From the NCBI RefSeq assembly GCF_030384665.1, contig NC_083677.1, positions 1,547,501 through 1,611,500 of the forward strand: a DNA stretch of 64,000 nucleotides. Direction: 5' to 3'. The notes under the pieces are model-generated. The model searched no databases. It was not told where the DNA came from and was given only the letters and a program-made list of their open reading frames with translations. The stretch's first letter is position 1; the number at the start of each line of letters is the position of its first letter. Positions 55,255 to 64,000 of this stretch are shown here, piece after piece. Position numbers and translations under genes: made by a program. This stretch comes from Lodderomyces elongisporus (Eukaryota > Ascomycota > Pichiomycetes > Serinales > Debaryomycetaceae).

Positions 55255-56970
55255 CTATCCAAGAATCTGCAATATTTGTTGTGTCAAGTTGTACAACTCT
55301 ATCCTTGGATCCTCGTATTGTTCGTCACCTTCGTTGTTGTTGTTGTTGTTGTTGTTGTTGCCATTTCCATTTTGCAAATCTGTTTGGGCCAATTGTTGTT
55401 GCGAACTGCTCATTTTTTTAATTCCAGTAAGGATCAACTCATCGTCTGAAATCAATTGGTTAAACTCTGCACTGTTAGACTCTAACAATTGTAAAATGGT
55501 CCAAAGTGCAATATGTTCAAAGGTTGCTGAACCCGATTCTAAAAACCTAATCAAAAAGCCATGGATTCCTTCATCTGGTTGTGTCCAGTTACTGAGTATA
55601 TAATGTTTGTGTTCTGGTGATACGCGCGAGCACAAATTGGCCAATGCTGCAGCAGAATTGCCACATACTTCTCCATTCTCTGAAAATGTTAATGGAATAA
55701 GGACATCAATAATATGGGCTTCGTATAGTTTTGGCTTCAAGTCATCTGCTAATGCAAGGATAGCAAAGCATGCCGAGATTTCAGATTGAACAGAAAGAGG
55801 AACTTTTAAAACCAAGTCTTTGCATTTATCCACGGCACCAGCAGCAAGCAAAGCTGTGCGGTTCTTTTCACTAGAGGCAGCTAGATTTCGCAAAGTTGAC
55901 ACGGCGTGGCACTGAATCTCCTCCGAGTCTGTGTAATCGAGTAAGCCAACAAGTGGTTTTAAGAAGCCTGCTTCGATAATGAGTGCCTCGTTCAATGGAT
56001 GGATGGAAATGTTTCTAATACATGCAACAGCAGCAAGGATGAGTGGTTGGTGGTTGCACATGAGCAATTGCACCAAATGGGGTAGTCCACCGGCACGAAC
56101 AATTTCAACTTGGTACCCAGAATCTGATGCAAGATTCCTCAATGCTAATGTAGCTTGGCACTGCACACGTGGTGACGGACTGTCCATCAAGGTGACTAGT
56201 TGAGAGACCAACTTTGGTTCTGTACTAGCCAACTTTTTCCTATTGGATTCGTCAACGGCGATATTTGACAAAGCTGTGGTACAATAATATTGTACATCGG
56301 CATCCTCGTTGGATAAGAGCGAAACCAAGACTGGAACTGCACCTGCATTAACCAACTCTTGTCTGTTTTCACCCAGATGTGTCATATTAAGCAATGCTCC
56401 CGTAGCATTTCTTTGTACTCGAATATCTTTCAGTTTGGCCAATTTGGTCAATGGAATCAAAGCACCGCTCTTGGCAATTTTCGATTTGTTATCATCCTGG
56501 GTGGCCAAGTTGGTAATACAACCAACAGCGTTACATTGTACTTCAATGTTGGTTGACATCATTTGCCTGATTAATGGCTCCAAGCCACCCATCTCAACAA
56601 TAAGAATTTTGTTTTCAGTGTTTACAGCAAGATTGCCCAATGCACCACATGCGGCTCTTTGTACTTCAGAGTCGCTCGATTGCAAGAGTATTAGAATTGG
56701 TTCCAATACATCTCTGTTGACTTCCCTGACATCCTTTTCGGTAATCTCGGCAAATGCTAAAGCCGCACTTCTTTGTAAGTCGATATTCTCGGAGTATACC
56801 AAAGTACTCAAGGCCCTCAAAGGTCCATTACTGAAGAAATCAACATCTGATCGGTTCTCGAGGTATTGTAGCAATGCTGAGATTGCCTCCCTTTCGTTTT
56901 CTGCTAATAGCAACTGATTGCTACTTCCGTCGCCACTGCGACCTGATAAGCAACTGCAACAAGCACCCAT
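55255..56970 (-). CDS. VAC8: Vacuolar armadillo-repeat protein Vac8
   Basis: A 571-residue lipid-anchored protein of the vacuole membrane, needed for vacuole inheritance, nucleus-vacuole junctions, and Cvt/autophagy. The N-terminus Met-Gly-Ala-Cys-Cys-Ser-Cys has the N-myristoylation Gly2 and palmitoylation Cys4, Cys5 and Cys7. About eleven armadillo repeats follow from residue 35 to 530, with Gly-Ala-Leu-Gly-Asn-Leu-Ala and Ala-Leu-Arg-Asn-Leu-Ala type cores. An Asn-rich run lies near the C-terminus (about 540-550), then an acidic end. Length matches yeast Vac8 (578). The ATG has an 11-G run on the plus strand just upstream (56995-57005). VAC8 and the yapsin/AMS1/PBI2 group share a vacuolar theme. 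Confidence 0.97.
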   Translation of the reverse strand: MGACCSCLSGRSGDGSSNQLLLAENEREAISALLQYLENRSDVDFFSNGPLRALSTLVYSENIDLQRSAALAFAEITEKDVREVNRDVLEPILILLQSSDSEVQRAACGALGNLAVNTENKILIVEMGGLEPLIRQMMSTNIEVQCNAVGCITNLATQDDNKSKIAKSGALIPLTKLAKLKDIRVQRNATGALLNMTHLGENRQELVNAGAVPVLVSLLSNEDADVQYYCTTALSNIAVDESNRKKLASTEPKLVSQLVTLMDSPSPRVQCQATLALRNLASDSGYQVEIVRAGGLPHLVQLLMCNHQPLILAAVACIRNISIHPLNEALIIEAGFLKPLVGLLDYTDSEEIQCHAVSTLRNLAASSEKNRTALLAAGAVDKCKDLVLKVPLSVQSEISACFAILALADDLKPKLYEAHIIDVLIPLTFSENGEVCGNSAAALANLCSRVSPEHKHYILSNWTQPDEGIHGFLIRFLESGSATFEHIALWTILQLLESNSAEFNQLISDDELILTGIKKMSSSQQQLAQTDLQNGNGNNNNNNNNNEGDEQYEDPRIELYNLTQQILQILG

Positions 56971-58009
56971 CTATAGGATAATTATAATTTGTGTGGGGGG
57001 GGGGGAGAGGGAAGAAGGGGAAGAATTTGTGAGTTTGAGGCAAGCAAAGAAGGAAAATATAAGATAAAGATATAGATGTATCAAGAACTTGTTCAAGTTG
57101 TTGTTGGTACTCTATTTATTTAGTCAGGTTGTATGCGCGTGACTGTTTGTATATTCTTTGCTTTTCAAATTCTTTGCAATTATTGTTTAGCTGTTGTATT
57201 TTGTTATAACCAACGGCTGTAATTAATTAAATGTCGACAGATAAGATATTTCTCCTCGTTCAGGTTTTCGCGGTTTCTCACTTTTTCTGATTTTTGTTTC
57301 TTTCTAGCTTTCCTGTTCTATCTCTCCTTCTCTTCGTTCTTATTTTTTATTATTCCCTACTAATATCTGGTGATGAATTAATCGGGGATTCGAGGATTAA
57401 AGTGTTAAACCAAGATGTGGGTTCGATAACTTTCTTAAGCTGATTACTTTTATTTCAAATGTCAGTTAAACAACGATGATGTAAGATACTCCTTTAAGCC
57501 GTTCTTATTTTCCGTTCTGTTCTGTTCTTTTCTTTTTTTTTTTTTTTTTTTGCTCTTTCTATTTTGGAATGTTCAAAGTAAAGGTTGTTAGTTGGTGGCG
57601 GGTACGATAATTTTTTTGGTGTTTTTTGCTGGTTTCCCGTCTAATCGTCAATTTGGAGTGTTATTTTTTTTTCTCCTTTTATTATTTTTATTCTTTATTC
57701 TTTATTTTTTATTTTATTATTTTAATTCCTTTGCTTTATCTTTGATATGGGATTGCCGAATTGGGTTAAAAGAACGGCTTGCTCGTAGCACATGGTATTC
57801 ACGTGGTTTGCATGTGCATGTCACATGATAAGCTTTAAAAACAATACAATACAAAGACAAAAATTGTTCATCACGAACAAACAAAACAACAAAAAAAATA
57901 AACAAAGTTTTAAAGTACAACCATAAAGAGTGTACATCAAGATCATCTTCCTATGTCTCCATCTTCCAACTCGGAAGTACACAATTAAAAACTAAAACAC
58001 TTTCTATCA
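56971..58009. promoter_or_regulatory. Divergent VAC8/EAF1 promoter region
   Basis: About 1 kb between divergent starts. It contains an 11-base G-run (56995-57005) in the VAC8 leader, T-runs (57531-57551) and a cluster of four E-box-like hexamers (57789-57827) about 180-220 bases before EAF1. No gene is seen. Confidence 0.55.
57789..57827. promoter_or_regulatory. Cluster of four E-box hexamers before EAF1
   Basis: CACATG, CACGTG, CATGTG and CACATG at 57789, 57800, 57811 and 57822, spaced 11 bases apart, about one helical turn. This would suit binding by bHLH factors (Cbf1, Ino2/4-type). The binder is unknown. Confidence 0.5.
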
Positions 58010-61000
58010 ATGACGCAACCAAGGAGTGCTTGGCAGGACCGTGTCCAAGAACTCATGCATGTTATCGTGGATCCTTTTATCCAAGATTTTAATAAAAGAG
58101 GAGTCGAAGATGAAGCAAAGATCAAGTCCTTGTTAGTTGAACCAGATGCTAGTGTTGATAGTATGTTTAAAACAGCTATTATGCGTGCTTTGGAACTGAC
58201 ATTGTATCTCCCACCAGCAATTACTCGAAAAAGAAAAGCAGCCGCAGCTGCTTTGGATCAAATGGGATACCCTAACAACCACCAACAACTGCAACTGCAA
58301 GTGCAACTGCAAGAACCTCAAATCAAACGAGCGAAACTTGATGGTCGTGAAGGAATAGAATACAACCAAGGACAAGTGCCAGTGCAAGTTCAAGGGCAAA
58401 TCCAAGGGCAAGTTCAAGGGCAAATCCAAGGACAAGTTCAAGAACAAGGGCATGAACTGGTGCAAGGGCAAGAGCACATTGATGAGCCTCCTAGAATTGT
58501 TGAAGTAGACAAGGTCATGTCCCTCAAATCGCAAAAGCAGGTTTCCGAAGAGCAAATGAATGATTTTATCACTACAAAATTGGAAGATTTGGAAGTGTTG
58601 TCAATTCCAGAGCACTATCCAACAAAACCTCAGGCTGCATCCTCTTTGACAGAAATATATTATTTGACCCAAACATTACCTTCGAATAAATTGATTCCCG
58701 GTAGTCACAAAACATTGATGACGGAAAACTACGAGTTGGCTCTATTAGAGGGAAAGGTTGCAGTGATTTACTCTAGAATCGAAGAATTGAAAAGACAAGG
58801 TAAGTGGTCTCTGCGACAGCCGATTAGATACTACGATCCATTTGTCTACACAAAGTTGGGGAAAAGAAAACACTTTACGTGGGACAATTTACTTCGAGAA
58901 GCTTCGTGGATGGCGGAGGATTTCCAAGAAGGCGCAAAGTATAAGAAATATTGTTGTGTAATGATTGCACAGGCTGTAAGGGAATACTGGTCCTTGGGTA
59001 AAGAAAAAACATGCGTCGTGCGGAGAATTCCTGCTGTATTGGAGGAGAAAATTGATGAAGAAATGGAGAACGACGGAGATTCTTTGGATATCGAAGCAAA
59101 TGTCAAAGATAATGAAAACGAAAATGAAATCAATAAAGATAATGCAGATGACAACAAGCTCGAGTCAAATAATGTGGAACAAGTGGAGTCCGATAGCAAA
59201 AGAAAACTTGTTACCAATTTCAAAGCTCTAAGAGATTCCAAAAGAGATCCTGTGGTTTCAGATACACCAAATAGTGTTAAAAACAAGACCTTATCAAGAA
59301 CTGTCAAGAAAGATAAATCAAGCGAAGAAAAAACTATTGTTCCAAAAACTTTGTTTTTCAAAGATTTGAAAGCATTCCAAAAACCCAAGGACACCAAAGC
59401 TGGAGGTGAAGCTAAAAGTGAACCGCAAGATCATACTCCTATGTCCATTTTTGCTGATCTAGAGCCTGGTCAATCAAACAAGCTCAATATCAGCATCGAT
59501 GAGCTCAACAAGTTTGCAAGATCAATAATGTCCAATTTGCCTATTCATAAAGCTTTTGGCTCCAGCGATGGCAAACTTGAAGTCCAAGAACCACCCATTA
59601 CTTCTGTTTCGAAGTTACTTCTCCCTTTCGAGAAGGATAATGACTGGTACAAGATAATCTTGAAAAAGCAATCACCAGAGCACCAGAGCAAAAATTCGGT
59701 CTCACTTTCTCATAAACTTCCTGAATATCAAAAGGGTGTGTTTGGTACCCAATCACATAAGAAATTCAATTTTTTGCGCCCACCAAAGCCACCATTGGTG
59801 ACAAATATTGAGTTTAGATCACCCACCGTGTGGCTTCCAGATGATGACAAAAGGCTTATACATTATGTTGCTGAGTTTTGTTTCAACTGGGACTTGATTG
59901 CAGATCACATGCTGGTTGTTTCGTCTGTACCCACGTTGCGCAAGTACGAATCCAATATTGAAAGACGTACACCATGGCAATGTTTTGAACGGTACATTCA
60001 ATTGAATCTGAAATTCCAGTTTTCAGATATGAAAGGTATCTACTCGTTTCATGCTCAACAATGGTTGGAACAAGCACACAGAACGCAGCTGACTACGAAG
60101 AGACGTGTGTCGCCCTTGGGTGTAGCGAACGATTCTATACAGAGAGGGCACAGAAAACTTCGATGGGCCTCGATGTTTGATGCAATGAGGAAAGCTATGA
60201 AGAAAAGAGAGATTGCACTCGCCAAGCTCAATCATCGTAAGAATACTAATGAATTGCAGAATAGTCAACAACAAAACTCGGCCGCGAATCTGGATAAAAG
60301 AGGAAATCTTGCAAAGGTTCCTACCCCCTTGGAACTTTCCAAACTCAAATACGAGAGGGATAGGACAATTGCAGAGGGATCTAGGCAGAGAATGCTCGCT
60401 GCAGTAGCACAACAGCAACAACAGCAACAACAGCAACAACAACAACATCAGCTTCAGCAACAGCATCATCAACAGCATCATCAACAGCAACAGCAACAGC
60501 ATCATCAACAGCATCATCATCAGCAGCAGCAGCGTCCATCGCAGCCTCAGCAACATTCCCAACAATTTCCTACTCAACAGCAGCATCCGCAAATAAATCC
60601 TCAGCAGCAACAACAACAACAACAACAACAACAGCAGCTTTCTCAACATCAGCCACCACCACCATCTCAACAACCACAACTACAACAGGCCGCTAGAGCT
60701 CAAATGACCGCGGGAGCTGCGTCTCAACTTTCTATCCAGCAGCAACAACAACTTAGACAACGACAATTGCAACAACAACAGCAGCAGCAGCAGCAGCAGC
60801 AGCAAAGGATTAGTATAACCCAGCAAGGTCAAAGTCCTCATCAAATACGTGCACAAGCCCCTGTTTTATCGTCTGCGGAGAACATTCATATTCCCCCAAC
60901 ACAACATGGCTCTCCAAATGGTGTTATTAATAATGTCTCACAAGCACCGATAAAGATTCCAACAACAAAGGATGGAAAACCATTGACTAATGAGCAAATA

Positions 61001-61084
61001 CAACAATTAATGCAGATGGAAAAACAAAGGAGACTTCTTCAGCATCAACAACAACTTCAATTACAACGCCAGCAGCAACGCCAG

Positions 61085-61124
<40 letters not shown>

Positions 61125-62167
61125 CGCATTTGCACCAGCATCAAAATCCCCTGCCACATCAATCAATTGATTATCCTCAACTGCAAAACTTCCAAAACAG
61201 CACACACGTGCAACTGCCCCAACTTCAAAACTCACAAGTCAATACTCAGCAATATCAAGCCGCACAGCAAGCACGAATTAATGCAAATTCTCCGACTGTG
61301 CCGCAATACCTGCCTAGTAAAGTCAATCAATCACCTCCCACGCCTTATTTTCCACAACCAGGTCAACCCCAACATCAAATCTCGCCACATCTTCAACAGA
61401 GCCCTACACCTGTACCACAAGCAGTCCAACAACAACGCCCCCAATCACAACAACACCAGCAACAACAAGCACAACAAATCCAACATCGTCAATCCCAACC
61501 ACAGCAATTGCAACAACCTCGACAACCACAACAGCCACAACAGCTGCATAGGCAACCACCGCAACAACAGCCGCATAGACCACCACCACAACAACCGCAT
61601 CAACTGCAACAACAACGTCAGGGGCAAGTACGTCCTCGCATGCAATTTCAGCCCGCACAAATTACTGCAGTTATCAATTCTATACAAAATCAAAATCCTG
61701 GGCTCTCGAAGGAACAAGTGACGAAACTTGCGGCGCAGTATCTTGCTAATCTTCTGCAACAGCAGCAACTACGTCAGAGACAAGCGGCAAGTTTGCAACA
61801 ACGTCGACAATTACAACGTCAACAACAACTGCAGCAGCAGCAACAACAGCAACAGCTGCGTCAGCCGCAACAGCTGCCTCCTCTACAACTGCCTCTTTTA
61901 CATCAACTGCAGCCTCAACAACTGCCTCCTCTCCAACAACTGCCTCCTCTCCAACAACTGCCTCCTCTCCAACAACTGCCTCCTCTCCAACAACTGCATT
62001 TGCAAAATTCTACGACATCTAGTATAGTTCCCAACACGTCGCCGCAGTTGACACCCCAGCAAATTTTAGATGCTGCTGCTGCCGCTGCAGGTATGGGTCT
62101 GAATCATGTCAGTGCTACAACAAGTCCGCAAATGAATCAGAATCCAATGAATAATAGTCAACAATGA
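58010..62167 (+). CDS. EAF1: NuA4 scaffold subunit Eaf1/Vid21
   Basis: A 1385-residue scaffold of the NuA4 histone H4/H2A acetyltransferase complex. An HSA domain near residues 255-330 (Trp-Asp-Asn-Leu-Leu-Arg-Glu-Ala-Ser-Trp-Met-Ala-Glu-Asp-Phe) should bind actin-related proteins. A SANT/Myb domain lies near 605-670, containing Trp-Leu-Pro-Asp-Asp-Asp-Lys and Arg-Thr-Pro-Trp-Gln-Cys-Phe-Glu-Arg. N-terminal Gln/Gly repeats occur near 115-150, and the C-terminal third (about 795-1370) is extraordinarily Gln-rich with His, Pro and Asn. Yeast Eaf1 is 982 residues; the excess is this tail. Some repeats use CTG codons, so Ser not Leu is expected there. It is divergent from VAC8. Confidence 0.95.
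58388..58450 (+). repeat. 12-bp repeats coding Gly-Gln-Val/Ile-Gln in EAF1
   Basis: CAAGGGCAAATC/CAAGGGCAAGTT-type units in tandem, encoding about five Gly-Gln-(Ile/Val)-Gln units. Confidence 0.9.
61915..61997 (+). repeat. 18-bp repeats near the EAF1 C-terminus
   Basis: About four and a half copies of CAACAACTGCCTCCTCTC in frame. The unit contains one CTG codon, so with CUG-Ser decoding it reads Gln-Gln-Ser-Pro-Pro-Leu rather than Gln-Gln-Leu-Pro-Pro-Leu. Confidence 0.95.
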
Positions 62168-62657
62168 GGAATGTGGTTTTTAGAAAATAGATTATGATGT
62201 ATGAAAGTGTAGCATTTTGTATAGCAATATCATGGTTTACCAATACTACAAATTTACCTGATGAGTAAGAGATACTAGTGAATATGTGTTTGCTTTGTAA
62301 TAAGCATTCGTAGATAAGTCGGGTTGACTGCAAATAATTTTTTTAAAGAGAATAAAATATAAAGATGAAATAAACATGAGATAGAGAGGGGAGAAAAAAA
62401 AAATTTAAGGGGGAGGAGGGCTGCAGTTTAGGAAGAAGGATTAGTTGTAAAATTAATTTAACTTGTCTAATTTAGACATGGTAGAAGGAGTCAACTTTCC
62501 ACAAAATCGTAAATGGTAGTGAGCAAGACAGAGACCAGAACTTTTAACCATCAAATTCCGCACATTCCCTCTATTTAGCACTCTACGTTTCTCTCAATCC
62601 TGCAACTACATCACAGTTATCTATTAATTTTTATTTTTCATCCATTACCAACATACA
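62168..62657. other. EAF1/ADE1 spacer
   Basis: AT-rich same-strand spacer with a short G-rich patch near 62407-62425. No gene is seen; the ADE1 promoter lies here. Confidence 0.55.
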
Positions 62658-63548
62658 ATGTCATTGACTCAAACTGATTTAAAAGGTGTCGTGCCTCTTG
62701 TGAGCCGTGGTAAAGTCCGTGACATCTATGAACTCGATCCAGAGACCCTATTATTTGTTGCCACAGATCGTATTTCGGCGTATGATGTGATAATGTCCAA
62801 TGGCATTCCATCAAAGGGAAAGATACTCACCAAGCTTTCAGAATTTTGGTTTGATTTTCTCCCTGTTCCAAATCACTTGATCAAAGGCGACTTATTTGAG
62901 AAATACCCGCAATTAGCTCCATTCCGTTCTCAATTGGAAGGAAGAGCTTTGATTGTTCGTAAATTGAAATTGATTCCACTTGAAGTTATCGTTCGAGGAT
63001 ACATTACTGGGTCTGCATGGAAAGAGTATAAGAAACTGGGAACTGTGCACGGAATCAAAGTTGAAAGTGGGTTAGTTGAAAGTCAAGAGTTTAAGGAACC
63101 GATCTTCACCCCAAGTACCAAAGCCGAACAAGGTGAACACGACGAAAATATAAGTCCCGAACAGGCAGCACAGATTGTTGGCCAAGAGTTATGCGGTAAA
63201 CTTGAGAAACTAGCAGTAGAGTTGTATGTGAAAGCCAAGGAGTATGCCAAGACGAAAGGTATCATTATTGCCGATACTAAATTTGAATTTGGATTAGACG
63301 AAAATGATGAAATCGTTTTAGTTGATGAAGTATTAACTCCCGACTCCTCGAGGTTTTGGAGTAAAGAAAACTACAAGCTAGGCGAGGGTCAAGATAGTTA
63401 CGATAAGCAATTCTTGAGGGATTGGTTGACTAGCAACGGCTTAAATGGTAAAGATGGTGTTGCTATGAGTGATGAAGTTGCTAAAAAGAGTAAAGAAAAG
63501 TATGTCGAGGCGTACAAACAATTGACTGGTAATAAATGGCAAGAATAA
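62658..63548 (+). CDS. ADE1: SAICAR synthetase
   Basis: A 296-residue enzyme of purine synthesis: it joins aspartate to CAIR with ATP to give SAICAR. Family motifs are present: Arg-Gly-Lys-Val-Arg-Asp near 17-22, Asp-Arg-Ile-Ser-Ala-Tyr-Asp near 37-43, Glu-Val-Ile-Val-Arg-Gly-Tyr-Ile-Thr-Gly-Ser near 112-122, Pro-Ser-Thr-Lys-Ala-Glu-x-Gly-Glu-His-Asp near 152-162, and Leu-Val-Asp-Glu-Val-Leu-Thr-Pro-Asp-Ser-Ser-Arg-Phe-Trp near 226-239. Codon 127 is CTG in Lys-Lys-x-Gly-Thr-Val; relatives have Ser or Thr there, supporting CUG-Ser decoding. Length matches yeast Ade1 (306). The gene is intact. Confidence 0.97.
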   Translation: MSLTQTDLKGVVPLVSRGKVRDIYELDPETLLFVATDRISAYDVIMSNGIPSKGKILTKLSEFWFDFLPVPNHLIKGDLFEKYPQLAPFRSQLEGRALIVRKLKLIPLEVIVRGYITGSAWKEYKKLGTVHGIKVESGLVESQEFKEPIFTPSTKAEQGEHDENISPEQAAQIVGQELCGKLEKLAVELYVKAKEYAKTKGIIIADTKFEFGLDENDEIVLVDEVLTPDSSRFWSKENYKLGEGQDSYDKQFLRDWLTSNGLNGKDGVAMSDEVAKKSKEKYVEAYKQLTGNKWQE

Positions 63549-63721
63549 TTGATAAACAAGTAGTTATGGTAATAAGCATGGAAACTAGAGTGCTTAATTA
63601 AGAAGAGATATCAAAATACAATACAAAACAAAAGAAAAGAAATGAAATGAAATGAAAAACATTTTGTAATCACAGTAATCATTAAAGGTTTTCTCTAGTT
63701 TATTACTTATGCTATTTGAAA

Positions 63722-64000
63722 TTAATTTATGCGATATTTACGTACTTCTGTGTTTCTTTGTCGTTCATATTCATCAGTGACTCTGAATTTTGGGCTGGCA
63801 AATTGTGCTGTCAAATTTGGCTCGCCATATGTTGCCGCTACATTAAGGTTTTTGTTTCGTAGAACGATATCATCGCCACTGCTGCTGCTTGCTGATCGCA
63901 TATCATCTAATGGCCGAGGACCTCTAGGTCGCGAATTTATACGTTCTTGCACTCTCTTTTCAATTTGCTTTTCTGATTGTTTTTCCAATTGTTTTTCAAC
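63722..64000 (-). CDS. C-terminal end of an unidentified gene
   Basis: A minus-strand frame that ends at a TAA (63722-63724) and stays open to the window edge, so only about the last 92 codons are visible; the true start is outside. The visible part is Lys/Glu/Gln-rich and helical at first (repeated Glu-Lys-Gln), then Arg/Pro/Ser-rich, then a less charged stretch ending Lys-Tyr-Arg-Ile-Asn. Its first in-frame candidate start is a TTG, so it should not be treated as a complete small gene. I do not recognise the family. Confidence 0.6.
   Translation of the reverse strand, partial: VEKQLEKQSEKQIEKRVQERINSRPRGPRPLDDMRSASSSSGDDIVLRNKNLNVAATYGEPNLTAQFASPKFRVTDEYERQRNTEVRKYRIN

Noticed and set aside
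63722..63988. Complete 88-residue gene at the window end
   Set aside because: The supposed start is TTG and the frame stays open to the edge, so it is a partial C-terminus.

Overview
This is a stretch of nuclear chromosome from an ascomycete yeast. It is AT-rich and its genes are mostly uninterrupted and of budding-yeast type. Only two have introns that I can place (ACB1 and RPL22), both with GTATGT donors. The sequence itself argues for the CUG-serine (Candida/Lodderomyces) clade. In-frame CTG codons sit where conserved families carry serine or a hydroxyl residue: the DTGSSDLW-type motif of the aspartyl protease (21998-22000), the residue before the P-loop of NBP35 (52130-52132), and an ADE1 position (63036-63038). 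The abundance of CAA/CAG, AAC, GAA and TA microsatellites would fit Lodderomyces elongisporus or a close relative, but the species is inference. Protein descriptions based on standard-code translation should be read with CTG as Ser.

Layout. 1-12.5 kb: a low-complexity protein of unknown function, reticulon RTN1, tRNA m7G methyltransferase TRM8 and mitochondrial ribosomal protein MRPL11 (both minus), a Dicer-type RNase III (DCR1) with two dsRNA-binding domains and a very long polyglutamine insert, and the spliced ACB1 gene (minus). 12.5-23.2 kb: a gene-poor stretch with three long intergenic regions around a LicD/MNN4-like Golgi protein, an unrecognised 479-residue protein and a GPI-anchored yapsin-type aspartyl protease. 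23.9-33.4 kb: spliced RPL22, prefoldin GIM3, cytochrome b5 reductase CBR1, a VPS62-like secretory protein, a small single-span membrane protein (minus) and the protease B inhibitor PBI2. 34.6-47 kb: vacuolar alpha-mannosidase AMS1, ribosome-biogenesis factor RIX1, APC5, phosphatidylinositol synthase PIS1 (minus) and decapping enhancer EDC3. 47.4-64 kb: a NUP145-type autoproteolytic nucleoporin, NBP35, ESCRT protein CHM7, vacuolar armadillo protein VAC8 (minus), the NuA4 scaffold EAF1/VID21 with a very glutamine-rich C-terminus, ADE1, and the C-terminal end of an unidentified minus-strand gene.

Genes are independent transcription units, not operons. Loose themes are vacuole biology (AMS1, PBI2, VAC8, VPS62-like, yapsin), RNA metabolism (DCR1, TRM8, EDC3, RIX1) and nuclear-envelope function (NUP145, CHM7, and RTN1 through ER shape). 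I see no transposon, tRNA gene, CRISPR array or virus-like element. The most interesting points are the Dicer-like enzyme, the NUP145 N-terminus without GLFG repeats, an Ala/Leu/Lys amphipathic repeat lying in the RTN1 frame beyond two stop codons, two ~50-unit GAA tracts just after stop codons, a Tbf1-like/Cbf1-like site pair before RPL22, several perfect inverted repeats in long promoters, and a 50-codon candidate secreted peptide.
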